A stretch of DNA of 64,000 bases, from assembly GCF_014644315.1 (NCBI RefSeq), contig NZ_BMKL01000001.1, positions 62,001 through 126,000 of the forward strand, read 5' to 3'. Below are positions 36,988-46,254 of the stretch, piece by piece. The translations under genes and the position numbers were made by a program. The notes below the pieces were generated by a model that ran no database searches, was not told the DNA's origin, and was given only the letters and a program-made list of their open reading frames with translations. This DNA is from Tsuneonella deserti. Lineage in GTDB: Bacteria > Pseudomonadota > Alphaproteobacteria > Sphingomonadales > Sphingomonadaceae. Every line of letters begins with the position of its first letter. Position 1 is the stretch's first letter.

Positions 36988-39231
36988 TTACGGAGCCGGA
37001 ACGGGCTTCAGCTTGCGCGCGAAGAAATCGAGCGAGGCCAGCGTGCGATGCAGGAGTGTCGCCTGTGACCATCCGGCCCGGTGACGAAGCCCTGGATAGA
37101 GCTGCATCTCGAACGGAATCGAGCGGGCCTGCAGGGCCGCCATCAGTCGGGTGGAGTTGTCGAACGTGACGTTGTCGTCCGCCATCCCGTGGATGAGAAG
37201 CAGTGAGCCAGGCTCCATGTTGTCCAGCCGCGCGGTAACTTCCGAATTTTCATAAGCTTTGCCGTCCGATGCCGGCGTGCCAAGGTATCGTTCCGTGTAG
37301 GCCGTATCGTACAGCGTCCAGTCGGTGGGAGGAGCTCCGGCAATACCGGCCGCGTAGGGGCTGTCCGGCACCGTCAGCAGCATGAGCGTCATGTAGCCGC
37401 CATTCGACCATCCGGTGACGCCGATCCGGTCGCCATCAACGAAGGGTAGCGTCTTGAGGTGGGCGACCCCGGACAACTGATCGGCTACCTCCAGCTCGCC
37501 CATGCGCCGGTCGATGGCCGTCTTGAAGGCGACCGAACGGTTGGGTGTGCCGCGGTTATCAAGCGTAAAGAGAATATAGCCGGCCTCGAGCCAGAGCTGA
37601 TCGCGAGGGCTCATCCACCCGTTGTTGACCAGCGCGCCCGCCGGGCCACCGTAGACCTGGACGACGACCGGATATTTCTTTGCCGGATCGAAGCCCGGCG
37701 GCGTCCGCATCGACCACCAGAGCTTCTGGCCATCATCGGCGTCGATGGTGCCGAATTCCGGCGTGCGCAGGCGCTCGCGATAGGGCCAGTAAGGATGCGA
37801 CGCGTCGAGACGATTTTCTTCGATCCAGCGGATGCGGCTTCCGTCAGCGCGGTATAGCGCGGTCTGTGGCGGAGTGGTCGGATTGGAGAACGTGCCGGCA
37901 AATGCGCCGCCGGTCTTGGAAAGCTGGGCGGACCACCACCCGTCGCCCTGCGTCAGCTGGATAGGGCTTTCCGATTTGGTGTACGATACCGAGTAGAGCT
38001 GCTGCTCAATCGGGCTGTCCTTGCTGGCGAGGAAGAATGCACGCTGCTTCGCTTCGTCCACGCCAAGCAGATCGCCCACCGGCCAGTTGCCGGATGTTAG
38101 CTGCAGCAGCTGGCGACCGTCCGCGGCGTAACGATACAGGTGGCGGTTGCCCGATGCTTCCGAACTCCACAGGAAGTCACCGCCCTTGAGCGGCTTGAAA
38201 TCATGCGTGAGTTCGACCCAGTGCGGGCTGGTCTGCGACAGCAGCACCCTGGACGACCCGGTTGACGGGTCGACACCGAGCAGGTCCAGCGTCTTCTGAT
38301 CGCGGCTCAGGCGCTGGACATAGAGGGTACGCCCATCGGCGGACCAATCGACCCTCGCGAGATAGATGTCCGGATCCGGCCCAAGGTCTACCTTGATCCG
38401 GGCTCCGTCTGCCACCGACGCGATGTACAGATCCACTTTCGCGTTCGGCCTGCCGACCCGCGGATAGCGCTGCTGCACGATGGTTGCGCCTTCGGCTCCG
38501 ATATCGGGCCGGGGCACGATGTCGACGCCGGTCTGGTCGACGTAAGCGAGCGCGATCCTGTCCTCTCCGGGCGCCCACCAGTATCCGGTGTCGCGGTCGA
38601 GCTCCTCCTGCGCGATGAATTCAGCGGTTGCCCAGCTCTTGTCGGGCGTGCCGCCGGTCGTAATGGCGCGCGGATCGCCTCCCGCGGAGGGAACGATGAA
38701 CAGGTTGTCGCCGCGAACGAAGGAGACATATCGACCCTTGGGACTGACCTTGGCGTCGATCTCGTCTTCCGCCGTGTCAGTCAGCTGGCGGACCTTGGAG
38801 GCGGCCCGCTCGAACAGCCAGATGTCGCCTTGCACGGGCACCACGATGAAGCGGCCCTGATCGTCCCAGGAGTAGTCGACCACCCCGTTCGACTGGATAC
38901 CCTGGCGCTCGCGGCGGCTTTTCTCCGCCTCGGAAAGTTCGCGGCCCACCGGGATCAGGGCTCGTCCATCGACCAGCAGGCGGGGGGCGCCACCCTTGAC
39001 GTCAGCGGCCCAGAGATCGGTCATCCGCTGGTTATCCGGTTTGGCCTTCAGGTAGGTGACCACCGTGCCATCGGGGGAGAGTCTCACCCCGCGCGCGCTT
39101 GGTCCCGAAAGGTCCGGATCGGCGAACACGCGCTCCGGCGTCAGGCGATCGCCGCCCGGCACCGTGTCCTGCGCATTTGCAACAACGGAAACCAGGCCAA
39201 AGGCCATCAGCAGATGCTTCAAATGGAGCAA
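36988..39231 (-). CDS. Secreted S9 (dipeptidyl peptidase IV-type) serine peptidase
   Basis: A 747-residue prolyl-oligopeptidase-family enzyme releasing N-terminal dipeptides, usually X-Pro. The chosen TTG start at 39231 has AGAGGA 9 bases upstream and gives a signal peptide ending VVANA before QD; starting at ATG 39207 would leave only a stub of it. An N-terminal beta-propeller (DPP4 domain, with the QEELDRDTGYWWAPG loop holding the double-Glu type substrate anchor) precedes the alpha/beta-hydrolase with GWSNGGY around Ser609 and DDNV plus a C-terminal RHRAG holding Asp and His. It is divergent from the M1 aminopeptidase, suggesting shared peptide scavenging. Confidence 0.92.
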   Translation of the reverse strand: MLHLKHLLMAFGLVSVVANAQDTVPGGDRLTPERVFADPDLSGPSARGVRLSPDGTVVTYLKAKPDNQRMTDLWAADVKGGAPRLLVDGRALIPVGRELSEAEKSRRERQGIQSNGVVDYSWDDQGRFIVVPVQGDIWLFERAASKVRQLTDTAEDEIDAKVSPKGRYVSFVRGDNLFIVPSAGGDPRAITTGGTPDKSWATAEFIAQEELDRDTGYWWAPGEDRIALAYVDQTGVDIVPRPDIGAEGATIVQQRYPRVGRPNAKVDLYIASVADGARIKVDLGPDPDIYLARVDWSADGRTLYVQRLSRDQKTLDLLGVDPSTGSSRVLLSQTSPHWVELTHDFKPLKGGDFLWSSEASGNRHLYRYAADGRQLLQLTSGNWPVGDLLGVDEAKQRAFFLASKDSPIEQQLYSVSYTKSESPIQLTQGDGWWSAQLSKTGGAFAGTFSNPTTPPQTALYRADGSRIRWIEENRLDASHPYWPYRERLRTPEFGTIDADDGQKLWWSMRTPPGFDPAKKYPVVVQVYGGPAGALVNNGWMSPRDQLWLEAGYILFTLDNRGTPNRSVAFKTAIDRRMGELEVADQLSGVAHLKTLPFVDGDRIGVTGWSNGGYMTLMLLTVPDSPYAAGIAGAPPTDWTLYDTAYTERYLGTPASDGKAYENSEVTARLDNMEPGSLLLIHGMADDNVTFDNSTRLMAALQARSIPFEMQLYPGLRHRAGWSQATLLHRTLASLDFFARKLKPVPAP

Positions 39232-39375
39232 AGGTCAAATCCTCTTTCGATGTGCGGGCGATGAGTGCGGAGCGGAGCGGCGCGGGTCAAGCATTTGTCC
39301 ATGTTTTTGATTCGGCTTCGGGAAAAATGCGAATTATGGCGCCTGGACCAGTCTTACGAGAGAGAGCCAACATCC

Positions 39376-42060
39376 ATGCGCCTTGCCTTTGCACCGACCG
39401 TCGCCGCCCTGCTTCTGGCAGGTTGCGCCAGCATGTCTTCAGAGGCGCCCGTCGCGCCGCAGAGTGCGACCTTGTCGCCGCTGCCCGCAAACATCCCCAG
39501 CGACCTGCCGCGTATAGCCCGGCCTTCGCACTATGCGATCACGGTCACTCCCGATGCGGCGAACTTGCGTTTCGCAGCGTCGAGCGCGGTGGACTTCGAA
39601 CTGTTCGAGCCCAGCGACAAGGTGACCCTGAGTGCGAACGGGCTGCGGATCACTGACGCGCGGCTGGTTCCGGCGACTGGCGGCGACCCGATCGCGATGA
39701 ACGTGACGACCGACCCCGAAGCTCAAACCGCCACTTTCGCCGCTCCGGCTGCGCTCGCTCCGGGGCGGTATCGTCTTGAAACCAACTACACCGGTCCCAT
39801 CGGCACCCAGGCCAACGGGCTGTTCGCTCTCGACTATCCGGACAAACGGACCGGCAAATCGGTCCGCGCGCTGTTCACGCAGTTCGAGGCGCCCGATGCC
39901 CGCCGGTTTGCACCCACCTTCGACGAGCCAAGCTACAAGGCCACCTTCGACCTCACCGCGATCGTTCCGCAGGACCAGATGGCGGTCAGCAACATGCCTT
40001 TCGCCTCTGAGACCCCGCTCGGCGATGGCCGCAAGCGCGTCGTCTTCCGCACGACCCCCAAGATGTCGTCGTATCTGCTGTTCTTCGGGCTCGGCGATTT
40101 CGAGCGGCTGACAAAGATGGCTAGCGATGGAACCGAAGTCGGCATCGTGCAGCCTGCCGGAAGCGGCGAGCAGGGCCGTTTCGCGCTCGATGAGCTGGCC
40201 AAGTTGCCCCCGTACTTCGGCGATTACTTCGGAGTGCGTTTTCCCTTGCCCAAGCTCGACAACATCGCAGGGCCGGGTAGCTCGCAGTTTTTCGGCGCAA
40301 TGGAGAACTGGGGGGCGATCTTCACTTTCGAGCGAATCCTGCTCGACGATCCGGCGATCACCTCGCCGGGCACCCGCCAGGCTATTTCCGAGGTCCAGGC
40401 GCATGAAACCGCGCACCAGTGGTTCGGCGACCTGGTGACGATGGCCTGGTGGGACGACCTCTGGCTGAATGAAGGCTTCGCCAGCTGGATGCAGACCAAG
40501 ACGACTGCCCACTTCCATCCCGATTGGTACCCGCTGCTGACCCGCGTGGGCGGCCGCGAAGCGGCGATGGGCCTCGATTCCTTCGCAACAACGCACCCCG
40601 TGGTGCAGAAGATCCGCAGCGTCGCGGAAACCAACCAGGCCTTCGATGCCATCACCTATCAAAAGGGCGAGGCGGTCATTTCGATGCTCGAGGCTTATGC
40701 CGGGGAAGATGTCTGGCGCGAAGGACTTCGCCGCTACATGCGCGATCATGCGTATTCCAACACGCAGAGCGACGACTTGTGGAACGCGATCGAGGCGGCA
40801 GGTGCCCCGGGGCTGACCTCGATCGCACATGATTTCACCCTCAAGCCGGGCATACCGCTGGTGCGGGTCGATAGCGCCAGCTGTACGGGAGGAGGCACGC
40901 AGGTGACTCTGTCACAGAGCGAATTCAGTCGCGACCGGATGAAAGAGGCGGCTGCAAATCCGCAACAATGGCGGGTGCCGCTTCTGCTTTCCCACGGATC
41001 GGGGGCAGGGCAACGCCAGATCTTGCAGGGCCAGGGCACCTATACCGTTGCAGGATGCGGTCCGCTGATCGTCAACGGCGGACAGCTTGGTTACTTCCGA
41101 ACGCTCTACACCGCGCCGATGCTGGCCGAACTGACGAAGGCGTTGCCGAAGCTCCAGCCGATCGACCAGCTCGGGTTGCTGGCCGACAACATGGCGCTGT
41201 CCAACGCCGGTTATCAATCGATGGCTCCGGCGCTGGATCTTCTCGCCGCGGTACCGCGCGATGCCAATCCGCTCGTCGCGACCGACGCGATCGGCCGGTT
41301 GGCGGGCATTTACCAGATGCTGGAAACCGCCACCGACGCAAGCGGAGCGCGCTCGCGTCTGCTGGCGATCGCCAAGGATCGCTTCGGAAGCCGGCTTCAG
41401 GCGCTGGGGTATGAGCCGCGCGCAAACGAGCCGGTTGCGGAAGCCAACCTGCGAATTGCCCTGCTGGGCGCGTTCGCGGAGATGGGCGATCCGGCGGTCG
41501 TGGCCGAAGCGCGCCGCCGCTTTGCCGGGCTCAGGTCGGATCCCAAAGCCCTCGACGGCCCGCTCAAGACGACGTGGCTCGGGATTGCCGCCCGTAATGC
41601 CTCGCGGGCGGATTGGGAGCAGTTCGTCCGGCTTGCCGAAAGCTCGGGCAGTTCGGTCGAGCGCAGCACTTACTGGACGCTCGCAGGCGCGACCAAGGAC
41701 GAAGCGTTGGCGCGCGCGGCGCTCAAACTGGCTCTGACCGACCGCCCCGGCGCCACCAACAGCTCCCCGATCATCTCGGCCGTGTCCCGGCTCCATCCCG
41801 AACTTGCGTACGACTTCGTGATCGCCAACCGCGCCAAGGTGGATCCCCTGGTCGATGCTTCTGCGCGTACGCGCTTTATCGCGGGGCTGGCCGGGCGTTC
41901 CGAGGACCCCGCCATGATCGCCAAGTTGCAGGCGCTCCGGGCAAGCCTGCCGGCCAACGAGCGGAGGCCGGTCGACCAGGCCCTGACCTCCCTGCAGTAC
42001 CGGATCGAGCGTACGCCGCGAGTTCAGCAAGAATTGCTCGCCTGGCTGGCCTCGCACTGA
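39376..42060 (+). CDS. M1-family metallo-aminopeptidase, lipoprotein
   Basis: An 894-residue zinc aminopeptidase. A lipoprotein signal runs to LLLAGC (Cys at about residue 17). GAMEN at 307-311 binds the peptide N-terminus and HETAH at 343-347 with a downstream NEGFASW Glu forms the zinc site; the ERAP-like C-terminal helical domain fills the last 400 residues. The ATG at 39376 is preferred to upstream in-frame starts because the lipoprotein signal begins there. Envelope localisation fits peptide breakdown together with the divergently transcribed dipeptidyl peptidase. Confidence 0.92.
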   Translation: MRLAFAPTVAALLLAGCASMSSEAPVAPQSATLSPLPANIPSDLPRIARPSHYAITVTPDAANLRFAASSAVDFELFEPSDKVTLSANGLRITDARLVPATGGDPIAMNVTTDPEAQTATFAAPAALAPGRYRLETNYTGPIGTQANGLFALDYPDKRTGKSVRALFTQFEAPDARRFAPTFDEPSYKATFDLTAIVPQDQMAVSNMPFASETPLGDGRKRVVFRTTPKMSSYLLFFGLGDFERLTKMASDGTEVGIVQPAGSGEQGRFALDELAKLPPYFGDYFGVRFPLPKLDNIAGPGSSQFFGAMENWGAIFTFERILLDDPAITSPGTRQAISEVQAHETAHQWFGDLVTMAWWDDLWLNEGFASWMQTKTTAHFHPDWYPLLTRVGGREAAMGLDSFATTHPVVQKIRSVAETNQAFDAITYQKGEAVISMLEAYAGEDVWREGLRRYMRDHAYSNTQSDDLWNAIEAAGAPGLTSIAHDFTLKPGIPLVRVDSASCTGGGTQVTLSQSEFSRDRMKEAAANPQQWRVPLLLSHGSGAGQRQILQGQGTYTVAGCGPLIVNGGQLGYFRTLYTAPMLAELTKALPKLQPIDQLGLLADNMALSNAGYQSMAPALDLLAAVPRDANPLVATDAIGRLAGIYQMLETATDASGARSRLLAIAKDRFGSRLQALGYEPRANEPVAEANLRIALLGAFAEMGDPAVVAEARRRFAGLRSDPKALDGPLKTTWLGIAARNASRADWEQFVRLAESSGSSVERSTYWTLAGATKDEALARAALKLALTDRPGATNSSPIISAVSRLHPELAYDFVIANRAKVDPLVDASARTRFIAGLAGRSEDPAMIAKLQALRASLPANERRPVDQALTSLQYRIERTPRVQQELLAWLASH

Positions 42061-42199
42061 TCGAATACCGCGCAACGCCTGTTGGGTACGAGTGTCACAG
42101 CTCTCCCGGCAGGCGGAGTGCACTTGAGGGAGATTGAGAAGGGGCGCGCTGCCGGCTCGTCAGGCATGCGCTCTTTTCCTCAATGGGTGATGCGCGTCA

Positions 42200-43186
42200 T
42201 CACTGGTCGCAAGTCACGCTCGTCAGGCTCACCGATTGCCGCGCCTCCTCCGGGCGGGCGCTCATTTTCCCGGCGAGCAGCCGTCCTGACATCCAGGCGC
42301 ATTCGACGCGGGGACCCAGCAGCCAGTCTCCGCAAACACCCAGTCTGAGCGCCGGATTCCACAAGGCCCCGTCTCCGGTGCCGGCTGACAGGGCGTAGCG
42401 CCAGAGGTGGGCCTGGCCAGCGATCGGATGGAGATTGTCGCTCCCGGTGATGAGGGAGAATTCCTCGAGCAATACCTGCGCTACGTGCTCGGCCCGCCAG
42501 TCCAGGCGCTCCCGCGACCAGCCAGGGCTCGCCTGGACGACCCACGCCTCGGGGCCGGTGCGCCCGGGCCGGGACTTGTTGCCTGCAGCCCATGCGATGG
42601 CGCCGCTGCTGCGCAGGGCACCGGGGAGATCGGCAAGTGGCGGTTCGAACGCGAACATCGCGGCCCAGCACGGCTGTGACCGTGCGCCGAGAGCGAGGCG
42701 GGTCATCTCCAGGTCGTGCAACGACAGGATGACAGCCGCCTGCTCGGCCGGAATCGCCAACACGGCGGCGTCGAAGGGGCCGCGTTGACCGGTTTGGCAA
42801 GCAAGGTGGAACCGACCCTGGTCGCGAACCAGTCCCTGCACCACGCAATTCCATGTGACGTCGTGCCGGCGAGCCATTTCGCCGACCACTGAGTTCATTC
42901 GCGGGACACCAACCCAGGCATCTGGCCCCGCGATCGGCCATGGCTCTGCCAGTCCGAGATTCGCCCATACGGCAACCTGCCGGCTGAATTCTGTGTCGCG
43001 AACGGTGAAATATTGCGCCCCGTGATCGACGGCGACTTCCCCTGCCGGGGTTTGCAGACGCCTGGTGGACATGCGCCCGCCCGCTCCGCGTGCCTTGTCG
43101 AACAGGGCAACGGAGTGCCCTGCCGCCGTCAAGCCATCCGCGCAGGCCAGCCCGGCGATACCTGCCCCGATGATCGCAATGTGCAT
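42200..43186 (-). CDS. FAD/NAD(P)-dependent oxidoreductase, renalase-like amine-oxidase fold
   Basis: A 328-residue flavoprotein. The N-terminus MHIAIIGAGIAGLACADGL is a Rossmann FAD-binding motif, followed by ARGAGGRMSTRR, which is characteristic of the renalase-like NAD/FAD-dependent group, and a C-terminal LRLGVCGDWLLG FAD-contact motif. It starts 11 bases after folE and is surely cotranscribed with it. In several proteobacteria similar genes sit beside folE, photolyase and light-responsive regulators, so a role in photo-oxidative stress is plausible here, but the substrate is unknown. Confidence 0.8.
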   Translation of the reverse strand: MHIAIIGAGIAGLACADGLTAAGHSVALFDKARGAGGRMSTRRLQTPAGEVAVDHGAQYFTVRDTEFSRQVAVWANLGLAEPWPIAGPDAWVGVPRMNSVVGEMARRHDVTWNCVVQGLVRDQGRFHLACQTGQRGPFDAAVLAIPAEQAAVILSLHDLEMTRLALGARSQPCWAAMFAFEPPLADLPGALRSSGAIAWAAGNKSRPGRTGPEAWVVQASPGWSRERLDWRAEHVAQVLLEEFSLITGSDNLHPIAGQAHLWRYALSAGTGDGALWNPALRLGVCGDWLLGPRVECAWMSGRLLAGKMSARPEEARQSVSLTSVTCDQ

Positions 43187-43197
43187 CGGTCGCCCTC

Positions 43198-43809
43198 TCA
43201 GGCCCCGCGAATGAGAGACAGCACTTCCTGGCGGCTGTCGCGGTCGGTCAGGAAGCAGCCGAGCATCCGGCTCGTGACCATGCTCACTCCGGGAGTCCGA
43301 ACCCCTCGCCCCGTCATGCAGCCATGGCGTGCCGTGATCACGACGGCGACTCCTCGCGGCTGCAGGTTGTCCCAGATTGCCTGGGCCACTTGGGCGGTAA
43401 GGCGTTCCTGCACCTGCAACCGCTCCGCATAGCCGTGCAGGACCCGCGCAAGCTTGGAAATGCCGACGACTCGCTCCCCGGGAAGGTAGGCCACCGATGC
43501 GCTACCGGTGATCGGCGCAAGGTGGTGTTCGCAGTGGGATTGGAAGGGAATGTCGCGCAGCAGCACGATCTCGTCATATCCTCCCACTTCCTCGAAAGTG
43601 CGGGACAGGTGGACTGCGGGATCATCCTCGTACCCGCGGCAGTATTCCCGCCACGCGCGTGCGACGCGCGCCGGCGTGTCCTGCAGGCCTTCGCGGGAAG
43701 GATCGTCCCCCGCCCACCGGATCAGGGTGCGGATGGATTCTTCCACCTCCTCGGGCACGAGAACCTTTCCAGCCTCGTCGAACTGGAAGTGGCCGGACAT
43801 CGAATTCAT
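43198..43809 (-). CDS. folE: GTP cyclohydrolase I
   Basis: A 203-residue GTP cyclohydrolase I, converting GTP to 7,8-dihydroneopterin triphosphate for folate or pterin synthesis. Core motifs are SHCEHHLAPITG with a zinc Cys and His, VVGISKLARV, and ARHGCMTGRGVR with the second zinc Cys. Length matches the usual 190-220. It is divergent from the LOV-HTH gene across 178 bases and cotranscribed with a FAD oxidoreductase. Folate/pterin is the antenna cofactor of photolyases, so this copy may serve light-stress responses. Confidence 0.94.
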   Translation of the reverse strand: MNSMSGHFQFDEAGKVLVPEEVEESIRTLIRWAGDDPSREGLQDTPARVARAWREYCRGYEDDPAVHLSRTFEEVGGYDEIVLLRDIPFQSHCEHHLAPITGSASVAYLPGERVVGISKLARVLHGYAERLQVQERLTAQVAQAIWDNLQPRGVAVVITARHGCMTGRGVRTPGVSMVTSRMLGCFLTDRDSRQEVLSLIRGA

Positions 43810-43987
43810 CGAAAGTTTCCAATAACAACAAAGGCGAGGGAGCAGCTTGCCTTTCCCCTGCGAGTTGAACCGCGGCGCAAGCTAAAGCCCGGCGACCTCT
43901 TCGGTCTGACACGCGGGAGCAGCCCATCAAACATGTCCGAAGGGGCACTTTTCGAAGAGCCGGCAATCGCCTAGTTTGCGGGTGATT

Positions 43988-44578
43988 ATGTCGGTTTCAG
44001 CGATGATCGGGTCGAGCCCAATAGCTGCGGTGGTCAGCAACCCCCGCTTGCCCGACAACCCCATCATCGAGTGCAACGAAGCTTTCGTCAGCCTGACCGG
44101 CTACACCTCAGGCGAGATCATCGGCCACAACTGCCGTTTCCTGTCCGGTGCAGGTACGGAGCCATGGCTTACCGAGATGCTGCGCAACGGCATTCGCCGC
44201 AGGCAACCCGTGATGGTCGAGATCCTGAACTACAAGAAGGACGGGACGCCGTTTCGCAACGCCGTCATGGTTGCCCCGATCTTCGATGCGCAGGGAGAGC
44301 TGGAATACTTCCTTGGCTCACAGGTCGAGATTGCGGAGGACGTGGCGAGGGCCAACGACAGCCGCCGCCAGGCCGCACATGCGCGTATCGCGGCCCTCAG
44401 TCGCCGCCAGCGCGAAGTGCTGCTCCACATGGCAGGGGGCAAGCTCAACAAGCAGATCGCATTCGAACTGGGCCTCAGCGAGCGCACGGTTAAGATGCAC
44501 CGGGCTGCGGTCTTCGCGGCTCTCGGCGTCAGGACCAGCGCGGATGCAATCCGCCTGGCCATCGAGGCCGGTTATTGA
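43988..44578 (+). CDS. EL222-like LOV-HTH blue-light-responsive transcription factor
   Basis: A 196-residue protein with an N-terminal LOV (PAS) domain and a C-terminal LuxR-type helix-turn-helix. GHNCRFLSG holds the photoactive Cys49 that forms the flavin adduct, followed by FRNAVMVAPI and YFLGSQVE. Residues about 135-190 are the HTH (LSRRQREVLLHMAGG, LSERTVKMHRAAV). Spacing and sequence closely resemble EL222 of Erythrobacter litoralis, a blue-light-activated DNA-binding protein. It is divergent from folE, a likely target. The ribosome binding site before ATG 43988 is weak; GTG 43982 is a possible alternative start. Confidence 0.92.
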   Translation: MSVSAMIGSSPIAAVVSNPRLPDNPIIECNEAFVSLTGYTSGEIIGHNCRFLSGAGTEPWLTEMLRNGIRRRQPVMVEILNYKKDGTPFRNAVMVAPIFDAQGELEYFLGSQVEIAEDVARANDSRRQAAHARIAALSRRQREVLLHMAGGKLNKQIAFELGLSERTVKMHRAAVFAALGVRTSADAIRLAIEAGY

Positions 44579-44583
44579 GCTAA

Positions 44584-44619
44584 GGGAGAGGCCGCCGGAG
44601 GGGGGAAGCAGCCTCTCCC
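44584..44619. terminator. Bidirectional terminator between LOV-HTH and fasciclin genes
   Basis: GGGAGAGGC (44584-44592) pairs perfectly with GCCTCTCCC (44611-44619) around an 18-base loop, in the 56-base space between two convergent genes. It can serve both transcripts. Confidence 0.6.
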
Positions 44620-44634
44620 CGCTCATGTCCACGC

Positions 44635-45210
44635 TCAGCCGGGAAGGGAAACCGCGTCTGTTACGTGGATGACGCCATTGGACTGCATCACGTCTGCCTG
44701 GGTCACGTGGGCGGTGCCGCCCTTGCCGTCGGTCAGCATCACCGTGTCGCCCATCAGGGTGGCGGTGAGCGTCCCGCCCTGCACGGTCGTCAGGCGTGCC
44801 TGGCCTCCGCCCGCGCGGATCTTCTCGACCAGGTCAGCTGCCGTGACCCGGCCGGGAACCACGTGGTAGGTCAGCACGGAGCGCAAGGTTTCGACGTTCT
44901 CCGGCTTGAGGAGCGTCTCGACGGTCCCCGCCGGAAGCTTGGCAAAGGCGGCGTTGGTGGGGGCGAACACCGTGAAGGGTCCCGGACTTGCCAGCGTGTC
45001 GACCAGGCCGGCCGCCTTGACTGCGGCGACCAGCGTCGTGTGGTCCTTCGAATTCACCGCGTTTTCGACGATGTTGCGCGAGGGGTACATGGCGGCGCCG
45101 CCGACCATCGGAGCACTGTCCGCCGCAGTTTCGCCAGCCAGCGCCGCGGCGGAAACCCCGAGAGGTGTGAGGCCGAGCGTGAGGGCAACGGCGGTAGTCA
45201 GTCTGAACAT
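44635..45210 (-). CDS. Secreted fasciclin (FAS1)-domain protein
   Basis: A 191-residue exported protein. Starting at ATG 45210 it has a signal peptide of about 24 residues (FRLTTAVALTLGLTPLGVSAAALA) and a single FAS1 domain with the usual FAPTNAAFAKLPAG (H1) and LTYHVVPGR (H2) motifs. FAS1 proteins are surface adhesins in many bacteria; a specific partner is not indicated. A longer frame upstream of 45210 lacks signal character. Confidence 0.88.
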   Translation of the reverse strand: MFRLTTAVALTLGLTPLGVSAAALAGETAADSAPMVGGAAMYPSRNIVENAVNSKDHTTLVAAVKAAGLVDTLASPGPFTVFAPTNAAFAKLPAGTVETLLKPENVETLRSVLTYHVVPGRVTAADLVEKIRAGGGQARLTTVQGGTLTATLMGDTVMLTDGKGGTAHVTQADVMQSNGVIHVTDAVSLPG

Positions 45211-45351
45211 GTCGGTCCTCAGCAATTGTTCGTGAGGATCCCTGGTTAGGTCGGCCACCGGGGGAAAGTAACATGTCCTTTGTGCCGTGCCGGATGAACG
45301 CATGGCCGCTTTCCCGTTTGCCGGAACCGCCGGGGTTGATCGGAAGGCGGC

Positions 45352-45801
45352 CTACGACCCTGCCAATGCGACCTGCGAAGCAGCCTCGATCCGCGAACGG
45401 GACAGCAGGCGTATGGTGGAGCTGCCCTTGGCCAGCACCATGCCCTGGGCATCGAGCAGCCGGCCTTCGGCAAAACAGGTCGAGCGGCCATCGAGCTCGA
45501 CCCACGCCTCTGCCGTCACCGGTCCCGGGCGCGCGGGCGCGAAGAAACTGATCTTGAGCTCGAGAGAAACTGGGGTGACGTCCCTATTTCCGCGCTGCGC
45601 GTGCAAGTCGATGACCGCATGGGCCATAGCGGAATCTATCCACCCGCTCACAAAACCGCCCTGCACCACTCCGCCCGAGTGGCACATGTGCATCCCGGCA
45701 TCGAACTCGATCGCCGCGCGCCCGCCGCCGATGGACGCAATCCGGCGGAAACCGAGCGTCTGCAGCAGGTCGTGTGCGGAGGATGTGGGCGCTTCGTTCA
45801 T
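45352..45801 (-). CDS. PaaI-type hotdog thioesterase
   Basis: A 149-residue hotdog-fold acyl-CoA thioesterase of the PaaI/4HBT family. The pattern HSGGVVQGGFVSGWIDSAMAHA carries the HGG-like catalytic loop and the Asp of the family helix; SLELKISFFAPARPG is the second strand. ATG 45801 gives the normal family length, whereas the open frame continues about 127 residues upstream without conserved features. The acyl-CoA substrate is unknown. Confidence 0.82.
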   Translation of the reverse strand: MNEAPTSSAHDLLQTLGFRRIASIGGGRAAIEFDAGMHMCHSGGVVQGGFVSGWIDSAMAHAVIDLHAQRGNRDVTPVSLELKISFFAPARPGPVTAEAWVELDGRSTCFAEGRLLDAQGMVLAKGSSTIRLLSRSRIEAASQVALAGS

Positions 45802-46047
45802 CGCAGCACACCAGAGCCCGCGGCAGCGATAGTCAAGAGTAGAGGGGGACGGCTTTCGCGCGTTCGACCTGCGCTTTCCCGATCCACGAGGGATGCGGGA
45901 GCGTGCCGCGCGGCGCGGATGCCTGCTGGCCGATGGCTCCATCGGGTTGAGGTGCATGATCATCCGTCCCGTCTGGCCTGCCGCCGGAAAAGCCGCCGGA
46001 AACCAATCGCGACTCGGGCTGTTGGAGCGAATGAAGGAGAGTTTACC

Positions 46048-46233
46048 ATGTCCGACGACACCAATAATCGCGGCGCTCAGGACCGCGCGCGGGTAGCAGG
46101 CGGCGAGGGGTACGAAGTCCGCTATTTCGCCGAGAAGCACGGCATCAGCATGGAGCAGGCGCAGGAACTGATCGACCGCCACGGCAACAGCCGCGAGGTC
46201 CTCGACCAGGCAGCGCAGCGCCTCAAGGGCTGA
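46048..46233 (+). CDS. DUF3606-like small protein
   Basis: A 61-residue protein, charged and mostly helical, with GYEVRYFAEKHGISMEQAQELIDRHGNSREVLDQAA in the DUF3606 pattern. AAGGAGAG is about 7 bases before the ATG. DUF3606 proteins are common, usually stress-linked, in alphaproteobacteria and have no known activity. GGAAAC at 45998-46003 and GTT 17 bases on (46021-46023) could be an EcfG-type (general stress) promoter, though the -35 is not an exact match. Confidence 0.72.
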   Translation: MSDDTNNRGAQDRARVAGGEGYEVRYFAEKHGISMEQAQELIDRHGNSREVLDQAAQRLKG

Positions 46234-46254
46234 TTTCCCGCCCGCTCGGGCCCC

